Shown in pieces: positions 1-9,085 of a DNA stretch of 59,615 nucleotides. Positions within the stretch are counted from its first letter, which is position 1; every line of letters begins with the position of its first letter. A program made the position numbers and the translations under genes. The notes under the pieces were generated by a model. The model was given only the letters and a program-made list of their open reading frames with translations, had not been told where the DNA came from and made no database searches. The DNA is from an uncultured Bacteroidales bacterium (GTDB taxonomy: Bacteria; Bacteroidota; Bacteroidia; Bacteroidales; UBA932), in the NCBI GenBank assembly GCA_900318955.1, contig ONMJ01000021.1, positions 1 through 59,615 of the forward strand, written 5' to 3'.

Positions 1-1
1 C

Positions 2-889
2 GACAAACCAATCATCGGGCGGTATGCCCGAATCATCATGGACGACTGGTTCAAGAGGACATTCGGGACGGAGCCGAACAAGGGCCTTCTGATTATGCTT
101 CTTAAGGAGCTGATTCCGGAGCATGACATCAAGGACCTTACCTATGTGCAGCAGGAGCACATCAACCCCTTTCCGGGTAAGAAGGACGCACTGATAGACG
201 TAGAATGCGTCGACACAGACGGGACGAGATTCATCGTGGAGATGCAGGTTGCAAGGCAGAGGTTCTTCTACGAGCGGTCGCTTTTCTATTCCACTTTCGG
301 GATTCAGCAGCAAGTGGAGAAGAGCAGCTCGATGGACTATGAGTTCCCGCCGGTATATTTCGTCGGTTTCATGGACTTTTCCCTTCATGAAGGATCGGAC
401 AGAGTCCTTTACCGGTACTCGCTGCGGGAAAATGAAACAGGAGAAGAGATGACGGGGAGTCTCCAGTTCGTCTTCCTTGAACTGACTAATTGCCGGAAAG
501 CCCTGACTCCGGAAGCGACGCTCCTAGACAACTTCTGCTATGCCCTTCACAACATGGAGCACCTGACGGACCGCCCCGAGGAGCTGAAGGAGGAGATCTT
601 CAAACGCTTGTTCAAGACAGCGGAAATTGCTACCTTTACACCCGAAGAACGGATCAAATACGAAAATGACATGACAACGGAGCGAGACATACAGAACTAT
701 ATTTCCTACGCGCGGGAGAAGGGGCTTGAGGAAGGAAGAGCGGAAGGTATTATGGAAGGAATGGAGAAAGGACGAAAAGAAGGACGCGTTGAGGCCGCTA
801 GAAACATGTTGGCGGATGAAATCAGTATAGATCTTGTTGCGAAATACACAGGTCTTTCAATAGAGCAAGTCAAAGAACTTAAACTATAG
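2..889 (+). CDS. Rpn-type PD-(D/E)XK nuclease/putative transposase, 5' end cut off
   Basis: The protein belongs to the Rpn / PDDEXK_2 family of recombination-promoting nucleases, often annotated as putative transposases. The frame is open to the window edge. The residues before the first ATG (position 38) read as the normal family N-terminus ahead of FKRTFG, so the true start probably lies just upstream. The catalytic core is visible as D...FIVEMQ (D-x(n)-E-x-Q), at about residues 55-70 counted from position 38. The C-terminus carries the usual low-complexity Glu/Gly/Lys tract (EGRAEGIMEGMEKG) and a small helix-turn-helix-like tail (LVAKYTGLSIEQVKEL). Related to the gene at 23839-24774. The family is assigned with confidence; the biological role is not known. 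Confidence 0.85.
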   Translation, partial: DKPIIGRYARIIMDDWFKRTFGTEPNKGLLIMLLKELIPEHDIKDLTYVQQEHINPFPGKKDALIDVECVDTDGTRFIVEMQVARQRFFYERSLFYSTFGIQQQVEKSSSMDYEFPPVYFVGFMDFSLHEGSDRVLYRYSLRENETGEEMTGSLQFVFLELTNCRKALTPEATLLDNFCYALHNMEHLTDRPEELKEEIFKRLFKTAEIATFTPEERIKYENDMTTERDIQNYISYAREKGLEEGRAEGIMEGMEKGRKEGRVEAARNMLADEISIDLVAKYTGLSIEQVKELKL

Positions 890-908
890 AATAATTTCTG
901 CAAGAAGC

Positions 909-1045
909 ATGGCGCAGGTGCTTTTTTCTCAAGCCGACCTGCGCCATACTTTTATTATAAATACCGCATAATAAGATATTTGCATTTCTATCGCGGCGCA
1001 GGTCCTGAGCATTTTTTCGCACCTGCGCCATTCGACCTGCGCCAT
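909..1045. repeat. GCGCAGGT-box inverted repeats (short copy)
   Basis: The gap 890-1355 has no credible gene. Just after the Rpn stop, ATGGCGCAGGT at 909-919 pairs with ACCTGCGCCAT at 937-947, forming a strong hairpin that could also end transcription. A second pair lies at 995-1003 (GGCGCAGGT) and 1021-1030 (ACCTGCGCCA), followed by one more ACCTGCGCCAT at 1035-1045. The same boxes build the longer repeats near 31.0, 32.5, 32.9 and 35.1 kb, so this is a reduced member of that dispersed family. Confidence 0.75.
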
Positions 1046-1218
1046 TTACAGAGAAAGCATAGGCAAGTAGGCAAGAGGGTAGTTTTTCCGGGAGCACAGG
1101 AACAGCCCCCGCCGCCCTAGGGAAAAAGTCACTTGTCGCTGATTGGCAGCGAGATACATGGCAGGAGACGCACACGTGCAGAATCGCAGTGAAACGCTGT
1201 TTGTCATTTTCAAGTCGA

Positions 1219-1255
1219 AAAATGTAAGGTTCACGGGCTAAAATGTAAGGTTCAC
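1219..1255 (+). promoter_or_regulatory. Candidate operator: 16-nt direct repeat with 21-nt period
   Basis: AAAATGTAAGGTTCAC occurs at 1219-1234 and identically at 1240-1255. The 21-nt spacing is two helical turns, which suits a dimeric regulator binding one face of the DNA. It lies about 100 nt before the TonB receptor start. Which regulator binds, if any, cannot be read from this window. Confidence 0.4.
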
Positions 1256-1355
1256 CGGATTTCATTTTTATTTTTCATTATTTAAGGCCACCTTTGCGGC
1301 CCTTTTAAAGGAAGAGAATCCTTTTTCTCTTTTTTCTTTAGTGAGCAAAAAAAGC

Positions 1356-3710
1356 ATGAAAACAATAGTTAAAAATGCGCTGATTGCGTTACTTTTGTTC
1401 GGAGTCTCAGGAGAACTATGTGCTCAGGCGATACGCGTGAGTGGATATGTGGCGGATTCCCGTACAGGAGAAACGTTGATTGGTGCTGGTGTACAGAGTG
1501 AAAAGGCAGGGACGATAACGAACAATCATGGATTTTTCTCAATCCCTTTAACAGCAGGAAAAGACGGAGCAATTTCTTTCTCTTATGTGGGTTATGAAAC
1601 CCAGAGAATGGTGATAAAGGCAAAAAGGGACACTCTTTTTACAGTCTTTCTCAATCCGGATGCATCAATCAAGGAATCCGTGGTGACAGCAGAGAGAAAT
1701 CCATCCACGGGGGCCGCCCTCATGGAGGTTATGGATATTCCTGTTGAAATTCTCAAAACAACGCCCTTTGTCCTTGGGGAACCGGACGTCCTGAAGACCG
1801 TTCAGATGATGCCGGGTGTTCAATTCGGAAATGAGGGTTTCACGGGCTTGTTCATACGCGGAGGCGGTTCGGATGAATGCCTCTATCTCATGGATGGAGT
1901 ACCCATGTATAATGTATCCCACGCGTTGGGCCTGTTCTCTGCATTTACTCCCGAGGCAGTCAAGAAGGTCACTCTCTATAAAGGAGGTTTCCCTGCCAGG
2001 TTTGGAGGTCGCACGTCAGGAGTTCTTGATGTGAGGATGAACGATGGAAATGTTCACGAGCACCACGGTTCTTTCAGTGTGGGAATGCTCACTGAGAGAG
2101 TTCATCTCGAGGGGCCAATCATAGAAAATAAGCTTTCTTATTCGTTGTCTTTGAGGGGTTTACATACAATTATCCTTACTCCTGTCATTAAACTGGCCGG
2201 AGGAAACATGAATTATTACTATTACGATGTTAATGGTAAATTGACATGGACGCCGACGGAAAGGGATAAGATTTTTCTGTCACTTTATACGGGAAAGGAT
2301 TATCTTGATTACCGAGGGATTATGGAAATGACTAAAGAAAAGACGGAGGAGAAGGTTAATCTTGGTTGGGGAAATACTGTCGGTGCGCTTCGCTGGTCAA
2401 GAGCGATCTCCAGTAAGGTTTTTTCCGAAATTCAAGCCTCGTACAACCGCTATGACATGAATTCAGCATATAAACACTGGTCTTTGACAAACAATCAGTC
2501 TTACGAGGCAGAGACAGGGTCGCTTATTGGAGATTTCAACGTCTCCGGAGATTTTGATTTTCATGCCTCTGACCGTCATCTCCTAAAGGCGGGAGCCATG
2601 ATGACTCAACACCAGTTTGCTCCGAGAACCTCCTTTTACGTTAAAGAAGAAGCAGAGGGAGGAGAAGAAAAACATGCAGATGTTTTTAACAAGATTCCAG
2701 GGAAAGAGGCCTCCTTGTACTTTGAGGACGAATTCAGTGTCTCTGATAGACTGAAACTGGATTACGGCATACGGGGAACTTGGATGAACTCAGAAGAAAA
2801 CTATTATTCAATTGAGCCGCGAGTCTCTGTAAGGGCAGATATTCTTGAATCTCTTTCAGCAAAACTCTCATATACGAGAATGAGTCAGTATGTCCACCTT
2901 TTGACATCTTCTCTTCTTGCAATGCCTACAGATCTTTGGGTCCCGATAACGAAAGATATACCACCGATTATTTCCGACCAAATCGGCGCGGGTGTGCTCT
3001 ATAACGGGATTAAGGGGTGGGAATTCTCTGTTGAATCCTTCTATAAAAAGTCTTCCAATGTAATCGATTATAAAGATGGTGCGAGCTATTTTGCAACTAC
3101 ACGTGGATGGGAAGATATTGTTTCGGTAGGTAACGCCAGATCCAAGGGAGTAGAATTCTATGCCCATAAAAAAGAAGGCAAGCTGACAGGCTGGCTCAGT
3201 TATACTCTATCTCGTTCAGACAGGCAATATCCGGACGGAAGCATCAATAATGGTAATTGGTTCCCTTACAAGTATGACAGGCGCCATAATTTCGTGATTG
3301 CTACAACTTATAAAGTTAGTCCTAAATGTGACTTGTCTGCGACGTGGTCCTATACAAGCGGAGTTGTTACAACGGCTCCGGAAGGCGTTTATGAAGTGAT
3401 GATTGGAGACGAGGGAAATATTTGGAATTCTATTATCCCTTATACATCTTCAAGGAATAATTATCGCCTCCCCGGAAGCCACAGGCTGAATATAAGTGCT
3501 AATTTCTCGAGACAATTCAAAAAAGGATCAAGGGTCTTGACTGTCGGAGTCTATAACCTTTACAATGCTATGAATCCTAATATTGTATTTGTTTTTGACA
3601 ACCGGGAAATTGATGCTCCACAATCTGAAAGGGGCAAGGTCGACTTTTTATTAAAAAAACTGACATTCCTTCCTATTTTACCCTCAATTAGCTATACTTA
3701 TTCTTTCTGA
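1356..3710 (+). CDS. TonB-dependent receptor with carboxypeptidase-like N-terminal domain
   Basis: Outer-membrane active transporter for an unidentified ligand. From the ATG at 1356 it has a signal peptide ending near LCAQA and a CarboxypepD_reg-like domain (about residues 27-110, with SYVGYE). A plug domain follows (about 120-230, with VQMMPGVQFG and FIRGGGSDECLYLMDGVP), then a beta-barrel ending in the terminal aromatic residue (YTYSF). A GTG at 1341 in frame is possible, but the ATG gives a cleaner signal peptide. There is no SusD partner. Instead a DUF4249 lipoprotein follows after 1 nt, a pairing well known in Bacteroidota, so this is not a typical glycan SusC. Length (784 aa) is normal for such receptors. 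Confidence 0.92.
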   Translation: MKTIVKNALIALLLFGVSGELCAQAIRVSGYVADSRTGETLIGAGVQSEKAGTITNNHGFFSIPLTAGKDGAISFSYVGYETQRMVIKAKRDTLFTVFLNPDASIKESVVTAERNPSTGAALMEVMDIPVEILKTTPFVLGEPDVLKTVQMMPGVQFGNEGFTGLFIRGGGSDECLYLMDGVPMYNVSHALGLFSAFTPEAVKKVTLYKGGFPARFGGRTSGVLDVRMNDGNVHEHHGSFSVGMLTERVHLEGPIIENKLSYSLSLRGLHTIILTPVIKLAGGNMNYYYYDVNGKLTWTPTERDKIFLSLYTGKDYLDYRGIMEMTKEKTEEKVNLGWGNTVGALRWSRAISSKVFSEIQASYNRYDMNSAYKHWSLTNNQSYEAETGSLIGDFNVSGDFDFHASDRHLLKAGAMMTQHQFAPRTSFYVKEEAEGGEEKHADVFNKIPGKEASLYFEDEFSVSDRLKLDYGIRGTWMNSEENYYSIEPRVSVRADILESLSAKLSYTRMSQYVHLLTSSLLAMPTDLWVPITKDIPPIISDQIGAGVLYNGIKGWEFSVESFYKKSSNVIDYKDGASYFATTRGWEDIVSVGNARSKGVEFYAHKKEGKLTGWLSYTLSRSDRQYPDGSINNGNWFPYKYDRRHNFVIATTYKVSPKCDLSATWSYTSGVVTTAPEGVYEVMIGDEGNIWNSIIPYTSSRNNYRLPGSHRLNISANFSRQFKKGSRVLTVGVYNLYNAMNPNIVFVFDNREIDAPQSERGKVDFLLKKLTFLPILPSISYTYSF

Positions 3711-3711
3711 T

Positions 3712-4719
3712 ATGAAGCGTTTTATATTATTATTGATAGCCTCGTTCTGGATAGTGGCATGTCAGAATGATATTCCTTTTGAGATGCCTGATAAAGATAA
3801 TCTTATTGTGAACGCATGCTTTTATACGAACGATGATATACATTCTGTGAGGGTGAGCGTTGCAGATGACAAGAGAGTGGCTCCATTATCCCAAGAAGCA
3901 TCTGTCAAGATGTTTATCGGAGATGATCTGGTTGCACAATCAGACTCGGTAGTCAAAGATGTGACATCAGAAACGTATTATCTTCGTGCTCAAATAAAGC
4001 CCGAGGATAGAGTAAAAATTACAGTTGATTCTGGAGATTTCCATGCGGAGGCAACCGCAGAGGCTCCCAAAGCACCGAAGTTCTCAATAGATACCGTCCA
4101 TGTATCTAAATATAAACACATATATCTTATTGAACCGACAATCGTTGTGGAAAGCCAGGAAAAGAAGAGTTTTTATATTGCGACCAAAGGAGGTTTAAGA
4201 TTGGTTTTTCGTAATAACGAAACAGGAGAGGAATACGAAAAGAGCGATAGAGAATCAGTGTGGATAAACACAAAAGATCCGATTTTCAAAAATCAGACTA
4301 TGGCTTTTTCAAGTACCTTATCTTCAGATTTAGGATTAGCCCTTACCGGTTTGAATTATTGGCTTGTTTTTTCTGATGAACTGTTCGATAATAATCAATA
4401 TAGATTCAGGTGTAAAAATATAAACGGTCGCGATTTTGAGAAAGAAGAATGGGCCGCCACAATGAAAAAAGGATTTGAGGTTGATAGAGGGTATGTCGTG
4501 ATGACTCTTGGGTCTTTGACGGAATCCTTTTTCAGATATTGCCGGTCAGTCGATGACTATTTCGCTGTTTCCGGAGACCCTTTCAGGGAACCGCTGATTG
4601 TGCCAAGTAATGTTAAAGGGGGGCTGGGATATTTTGGAATCGTCTCCGTTTCCGAAGAATCTTTTGAATTTCCTGATGTTGCCGAGGCTACAAGTTGGAC
4701 ATATAAAAATAGATACTAG
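3712..4719 (+). CDS. DUF4249 lipoprotein, partner of the TonB receptor
   Basis: The N-terminus is a lipoprotein signal (MKRFILLLIASFWIVACQ) with the lipobox cysteine at residue 17. The mature part shows DUF4249 features: an early LIVNACFYTNDD strand, a DDLVAQSDS segment, and a late region around VSGDPFREPLIVPSNVKGG and GYFGIVSVS. Such proteins are encoded next to TonB receptors and are presumed to sit on the outer membrane as a receptor-associated subunit; their substrates are unknown. It begins 1 nt after the receptor stop, so the two are surely cotranscribed. DUF4249 is assigned from sequence pattern, without a profile search. Confidence 0.8.
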   Translation: MKRFILLLIASFWIVACQNDIPFEMPDKDNLIVNACFYTNDDIHSVRVSVADDKRVAPLSQEASVKMFIGDDLVAQSDSVVKDVTSETYYLRAQIKPEDRVKITVDSGDFHAEATAEAPKAPKFSIDTVHVSKYKHIYLIEPTIVVESQEKKSFYIATKGGLRLVFRNNETGEEYEKSDRESVWINTKDPIFKNQTMAFSSTLSSDLGLALTGLNYWLVFSDELFDNNQYRFRCKNINGRDFEKEEWAATMKKGFEVDRGYVVMTLGSLTESFFRYCRSVDDYFAVSGDPFREPLIVPSNVKGGLGYFGIVSVSEESFEFPDVAEATSWTYKNRY

Positions 4720-4724
4720 TAAAA

Positions 4725-5336
4725 ATGAAAAAAAATCAATTAATTGCCTTAGGTATAATGCTTCTAGGAGCGTTTTGTTGTACAAAACCGATAGAAGAAG
4801 AGGATAAGTCAGAAGAGACTATCTCTGCTCTCAAAGGAGAGTATCAACTTATAGGGATGATATGGGAAAAAGAGCCGGAAAGAGAATTTGATTTTGATAA
4901 AGATGGAAAAACTTCGACTCTTTACGAAGAACTAAGTGCTCTTTACGGATTTGGCTTTGAAAAATTAGTCGTTTGGACAGGTCCACAAGGGACCATAAAA
5001 AATTATAAGATATACGCAACGATCGACTACCCGATACAGGATGTATCAATCAGCGAAGAAACGGCAGGGACTCCGGTAACCCATGTTGGAGGAGTTACCC
5101 AATGGCCAATAAACATAGTAGGCGAGGTCAAGAAAACAGGTGAAATCGACTGGGCAGAAACCGTTATAAAGTATACTTCCGGAAGGGGGCTCGGCACAAT
5201 ACTATGGGGAGGGAAAGGATTAATAAAGAGCTATTCTCCCGAAATAATTGAAGCGGAAATAGATTATAAGATTTACCTCCCGGAAAGAGATATTTTCATA
5301 ACCGGCCCTGTCCTTCTGACTTTTAGTAAGAGGTAA
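4725..5336 (+). CDS. Hypothetical lipoprotein, third gene of the TonB operon
   Basis: 203 aa with a lipoprotein-type N-terminus (MKKNQLIALGIMLLGAFCCTK). The cysteine pair at residues 18-19 would carry the lipid, with an acidic stretch behind it. The mature part is predicted mostly beta and holds no catalytic motif I recognise. It starts 5 nt after the DUF4249 gene and is followed directly by a terminator, which defines a three-gene operon 1356-5336. Probably another surface or periplasmic accessory of the same uptake system; that is inference from position only. Confidence 0.75.
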   Translation: MKKNQLIALGIMLLGAFCCTKPIEEEDKSEETISALKGEYQLIGMIWEKEPEREFDFDKDGKTSTLYEELSALYGFGFEKLVVWTGPQGTIKNYKIYATIDYPIQDVSISEETAGTPVTHVGGVTQWPINIVGEVKKTGEIDWAETVIKYTSGRGLGTILWGGKGLIKSYSPEIIEAEIDYKIYLPERDIFITGPVLLTFSKR

Positions 5337-5375
5337 AAACAACACCTTTTCAAATAATTAGAAGGTGTTGTTTTT
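5335..5375 (+). terminator. Intrinsic terminator of the TonB receptor operon
   Basis: A 14-nt arm overlapping the stop codon (AAAAACAACACCTT, 5335-5348) pairs perfectly with 5362-5375 (AAGGTGTTGTTTTT), leaving a 13-nt loop and ending in a T-run. Confidence 0.85.
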
Positions 5376-5422
5376 ATGTTTTTGATCTTTTCGTGTTGCA
5401 AAAAGGGTTTTCTTTGCAGCAT

Positions 5423-6412
5423 ATGAGATCAGTGTTTTGCATCCTCATAGTTATGTTTTGCTCCTCACCCCTTGCGGAGGCCTCTGCAGGGGGTGATTCT
5501 ACCCTTGTGATGTTCTGGAATCTCGAGAACTTCTTTGACTCTAAGGACGACGGCCATGATGGCGTCCATCAGGAGTTTTCCCCGGCAGGGGAGCGCCGGT
5601 GGAGCGCGAAGAGGTTCTATTCAAAGTGCCGCGCAATCGGGAAATCGATTCTCTATATCGGCTCGGAAGAGGGTCGGCTGCCGGATGTGGTCGGTGTAGC
5701 AGAGGTCGAGAATTCATATGTCCTCCATTCTCTTATACGCACGGCTCCTCTCCGAAAAACCGATTATGCCATAGTTCATTACGATTCTCCGGATCCTCGC
5801 GGAATTGATGTCGGACTTTTGTATCGAAAAAGTGTTTTTTCTCTCGAGCGCTCCGCCGCAATCCGCATCCCGGGCTTTCCGACGAGGGATATTTTATTGG
5901 TGGATCTTAGACGTTGTGACCGGAGCATGCATTTTCTTGTCTGTCACCTTCCCTCAAAGTATGGAGGCGAGAAAGAATCCTTTCCGAAACGCCAGGCTGC
6001 GGTCGCTCGCCTTTGCGAGGTAATAGATTCTTTATCAATTGCTTCCTCGGCGCCAATAGTCGTTATGGGGGATTTCAATGACACCCCGTCCAGCTCGGCG
6101 CTCTCTCCGCTGACTGAAAGTCCGGGGAAGGATGATAATCTGCCGCGACTTGTCAATATGGCCTCCGACTTTCGTGGCGAGGGAACCATTCGCTATGAGG
6201 GCAAATGGGAGCTCATCGACATGTTCTTCGTCTCTCCTTCGCTAGCTCCTACGGCAGTGATGAAAATCCGCCGCCTTCCTTTTCTTATGACGAGAGACCG
6301 CACCCATGGCGGCGAAAAACCTCTACGGACCTATGTCGGCCCTCGCTATGCAGGAGGTGTTTCCGACCACTGCCCGATAACCATTTGGATAACCTTTCCG
6401 ATGCGATTATAG
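5423..6412 (+). CDS. Secreted endonuclease/exonuclease/phosphatase-family protein
   Basis: EEP-fold (DNase I-like) metal-dependent phosphodiesterase. The blocks are in order: FWNLENFFD (metal/Asn block), GVAEVEN (catalytic Glu), CHLPSK, GDFNDTPSS (Asp/Asn pair) and GVSDHCPI (C-terminal SDH). The ATG at 5423 gives a hydrophobic leader ending near AEASA and is preferred to a GTG at 5393, which sits in the terminator trail. Likely periplasmic or secreted; the substrate (nucleic acid, phospholipid head group or inositol phosphate) cannot be told from motifs. Converges with the nuclease at 6423 with a 10-nt gap. Confidence 0.85.
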   Translation: MRSVFCILIVMFCSSPLAEASAGGDSTLVMFWNLENFFDSKDDGHDGVHQEFSPAGERRWSAKRFYSKCRAIGKSILYIGSEEGRLPDVVGVAEVENSYVLHSLIRTAPLRKTDYAIVHYDSPDPRGIDVGLLYRKSVFSLERSAAIRIPGFPTRDILLVDLRRCDRSMHFLVCHLPSKYGGEKESFPKRQAAVARLCEVIDSLSIASSAPIVVMGDFNDTPSSSALSPLTESPGKDDNLPRLVNMASDFRGEGTIRYEGKWELIDMFFVSPSLAPTAVMKIRRLPFLMTRDRTHGGEKPLRTYVGPRYAGGVSDHCPITIWITFPMRL

Positions 6413-6422
6413 CTATATCCAG

Positions 6423-7184
6423 TTATTTTATCCCCCAGACTGAAAGGGTATAGGTATTCTCTGCAATATCCTCGATTTCGTCCGGAAGGGCGACATAGAA
6501 GTCAATCCCCGTAATATTCTCGAGGTCGTCGACTGTCATAGCGCAATCGGCGAGGAAATACCGTTTCTCGTCATTACCCATCACAAAAGCGATGGACTCG
6601 TACCGGGAGCCCGTATAGACAAGGCAAGCCTTGAAGAAGGCGTCAGGAACGACAACGTTGCGCTCGCCGATGGTCCCATATATATTCTTGCCGATTATAG
6701 GGCCCGTGATAACCCATACCTTCCCATACCGCCTTGCCCATGAGCGGACCTGCTTCTCGAGATACTGCCAGTCTTTTTTATTTAGATATTCTTTTTGGGG
6801 ACATACATTCATGAAATAGAAAGATTCGTCCATGGCCTTCTCGTCCCAAGCCAAATCGGCAGCAGGAGCCATGTGCCCCTTGGTCCATCCGGAGTCATAA
6901 TAGTCCTCTCTCATCGCCTGTCTTCCCTTGAAATTACGGTCCATGCTGAACATCCTGTCATCTCTAGAGAGGGTCCCTTCAGTCTCTTCGGCGGTCAGCT
7001 CGTATGCCACCCAATCGGGAATCAGAGTCTCTGTGTTGTATGAGGAGACATATCCTGTATACTCGACAATCCTGTCGGTCGGGTTGAGTTCCGGAAGCTC
7101 CAGGGCTCCTTCAGCCTCGGGCTGGAATACGCACGAGAATAAAGCCGGAAGGAATAATAAAGAAGCAAGAGGCGTTATTTTCAT
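6423..7184 (-). CDS. DNA/RNA non-specific endonuclease, lipoprotein
   Basis: NUC1-family beta-beta-alpha-metal nuclease. The motif usually written DRGH appears as TKGHMAPAADLAW (catalytic His in KGH), followed by NVCPQKEYLNKKDW, which supplies the metal-binding Asn and a downstream Asn/Glu. Start at 7184 (MKITPLASLLFL) gives a lipoprotein-like leader with Cys in ALFSC; the longer frame back to 7259 reaches the galK promoter region and is rejected. Likely exported, for degrading extracellular DNA or RNA as nutrient. 253 aa is normal for this family. Confidence 0.85.
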   Translation of the reverse strand: MKITPLASLLFLPALFSCVFQPEAEGALELPELNPTDRIVEYTGYVSSYNTETLIPDWVAYELTAEETEGTLSRDDRMFSMDRNFKGRQAMREDYYDSGWTKGHMAPAADLAWDEKAMDESFYFMNVCPQKEYLNKKDWQYLEKQVRSWARRYGKVWVITGPIIGKNIYGTIGERNVVVPDAFFKACLVYTGSRYESIAFVMGNDEKRYFLADCAMTVDDLENITGIDFYVALPDEIEDIAENTYTLSVWGIK

Positions 7185-7219
7185 ATCTTTATCGATTTCT
7201 TCTCCAAAGTTAGTTAATC

Positions 7220-7251
7220 TTTGCATCAGAAAGAACAATTTACTATTTTTG
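7220..7251 (+). promoter_or_regulatory. Promoter of galK (TTTG / TATTTTTG)
   Basis: TTTG at 7220-7223 and TATTTTTG at 7244-7251, 20 nt apart, match the Bacteroidota -33/-7 consensus. The galK ATG is at 7274. Confidence 0.6.
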
Positions 7252-7273
7252 TAGGACAATAAAACTCATAATT

Positions 7274-8428
7274 ATGGACATGAAAACTCAAATCCAGGAA
7301 AAATTCCGGACCTTGTTCTCAGAAGAAGGCGACCTTTATGCTTCTGCGGGCCGAATCAATCTGATAGGCGAACATACAGACTATAACGGAGGATATGTAT
7401 TCCCCGGAGCAATCGACTGCGGAATCATTGCCGCAATCAAGCCAAACGGCATGCAGAAAGTCCACGCTTTCTCCATCGATTATGATGAATTTGTCGAATT
7501 TGGCCTTGAAGAGCAGGATATTCCCGAGCAGCAGTGGGCTCGCTATATCTTTGGCGTTTGCCGCGAAACTATTAAAAGAGGTGGCAAGGTAGAAGGGTTC
7601 AACGTAGTCTTCGCAGGAGACGTCCCTCTCGGAGCAGGACTTTCCTCTTCAGCAGCACTAGAGAGCACCTTCGCTTTTGCTATCAACGATCTGTTCCACA
7701 ATGGGATCGACAAGTTCGATCTAGCAAAGATCGGCCAGGCTACGGAGCACAACTACTGCGGAGTCAAGTGCGGCATCATGGACCAGTTTGCTTCCGTTTT
7801 CGGAAAGAAGGGCTCGCTCATTCGCCTCAACTGCAAGACCCTGGAATACAAGTATTTCCCGTTCGATCCTAAGGGATATAAGCTCGTTCTCATCGACTCC
7901 TGCGTCAAGCACGAGCTCGCTTCCAGCGCCTACAACAAGCGTCGCGCTTCCTGTGAGAACGCCGCCGCGGCGATAAGGAAGAACCATCCTGAGGTAGAAT
8001 TCCTCAGCGATGCCAAGAGAGTTTGGCTGGACGAGGTCCGCGCAGAGATTCCCGAAGAAGACTTCCTCAGGGCTGAGTATGTTATCGGAGAGGTTCAGAG
8101 GGTCCTCGACGTCTGCGACGCCCTTGAAAGAGGCGACTACGAGACCGTCGGAGAGATGATGTATCAGACCCATTTCGGCCTTTCTAGGCTCTACGAAGTC
8201 AGCTGCGAAGAGCTTGACTTCCTCAATAAGCTTGCCCGCAAGATGGATGTAACCGGCTCAAGGGTTATGGGCGGCGGATTCGGAGGCTGCACCATCAACC
8301 TCGTCAAGGACGAACTGTACGACGGCTTCATTGCTGCAGCTAAGGAACAATTCGAAGCGAAGTTCGGTCACGCCCCGAAGGTCTATGACGTCCGTATCAG
8401 CGACGGCGCCAGGAAGCTTCAGGACTAA
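7274..8428 (+). CDS. galK: Galactokinase
   Basis: Phosphorylates alpha-D-galactose at C1 with ATP, the first committed Leloir step, in the cytoplasm. The galactokinase signature GRINLIGEHTDYNGGYVFPG (about residues 27-46) is intact. So are the GHMP ATP-binding loop PLGAGLSSSAALE (about 120-132) and the C-terminal GHMP motif VMGGGFGGCTIN. Length 384 aa is canonical. An alternative start at MKTQ (7280) is possible. Followed after 6 nt by the CpXC gene, probably cotranscribed. galM lies 12 kb away at 20596 on the same strand; galT and galE are not in the window. Confidence 0.97.
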   Translation: MDMKTQIQEKFRTLFSEEGDLYASAGRINLIGEHTDYNGGYVFPGAIDCGIIAAIKPNGMQKVHAFSIDYDEFVEFGLEEQDIPEQQWARYIFGVCRETIKRGGKVEGFNVVFAGDVPLGAGLSSSAALESTFAFAINDLFHNGIDKFDLAKIGQATEHNYCGVKCGIMDQFASVFGKKGSLIRLNCKTLEYKYFPFDPKGYKLVLIDSCVKHELASSAYNKRRASCENAAAAIRKNHPEVEFLSDAKRVWLDEVRAEIPEEDFLRAEYVIGEVQRVLDVCDALERGDYETVGEMMYQTHFGLSRLYEVSCEELDFLNKLARKMDVTGSRVMGGGFGGCTINLVKDELYDGFIAAAKEQFEAKFGHAPKVYDVRISDGARKLQD

Positions 8429-8434
8429 TATTCT

Positions 8435-9085
8435 ATGACAACAACAATGACTATGACGTGCTCCCACTGCGGTGCGGAGCACGTTGTCGAAATAATCGCC
8501 GGAGTCAACGCATCCACAGAACCGGAGCTCAAGGCCCGGATAAAGGACGGCTCCGCTTTTGTCGCCGAGTGCCCATACTGCGGCTACCGCTCGCTCGTCG
8601 GTGGGCAGATGCTGTACCATGACCCATCCGAGAGGGTGATGGTCTGGCTGCTTCCGGACGGGATGCCGCTTTCCGAGCAGCAGCGGGGAATCATATCCTC
8701 AGGCATTCCGGGATTAGAAGGCTATACCCTTCGCAGAGTTCTCTCCGCCGGAGACATGATAGAAAAGGTCAATATCTTCGATGCCGGCCTAGATGACAGG
8801 GTAATGGAGCTTTGTAAACATGTCACAAGAATGGAACTCGCCGAGAATGGGCAGGGCGGCCCTGTCAATGCCGAAATCGGGGCTGATATGAAGTTTTTCC
8901 GGATGGACGGAGCTGACAATACTATTACATTCTCTTTCCCCCAAGACGGGAAAATGCAACTTGCTGAGGTCGGCTTCAATGTCTATGAAGACTGTCGCGG
9001 TATCCTTGGCCGCAATCCTTCGGTCAAAGAAGACCCAGGCTTCGCTATTGTAGATGCTTCTTGGGTTTCCCGTTTCTTCCGGTAG
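8435..9085 (+). CDS. CpXC-domain protein
   Basis: 216 aa. The N-terminal CpXC domain is recognisable by two Cys pairs, CSHCGAEH near residue 9 and CPYCGYRS near residue 48, predicted to bind zinc as a ribbon. The rest resembles the CpXC family C-terminal region (VMVWLLPDG, then a leucine-rich amphipathic stretch). Cytoplasmic, with no signal peptide. The function of the family is unknown. It follows galK by 6 nt, and its stop directly touches the stop of the convergent gene at 9086, leaving no room for a terminator. Confidence 0.75.
   Translation: MTTTMTMTCSHCGAEHVVEIIAGVNASTEPELKARIKDGSAFVAECPYCGYRSLVGGQMLYHDPSERVMVWLLPDGMPLSEQQRGIISSGIPGLEGYTLRRVLSAGDMIEKVNIFDAGLDDRVMELCKHVTRMELAENGQGGPVNAEIGADMKFFRMDGADNTITFSFPQDGKMQLAEVGFNVYEDCRGILGRNPSVKEDPGFAIVDASWVSRFFR

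Noticed and set aside
879-1265. Minus-strand 128-codon frame in the first intergenic gap
   Set aside because: Runs through GCGCAGGT boxes and the direct repeat; no family features.
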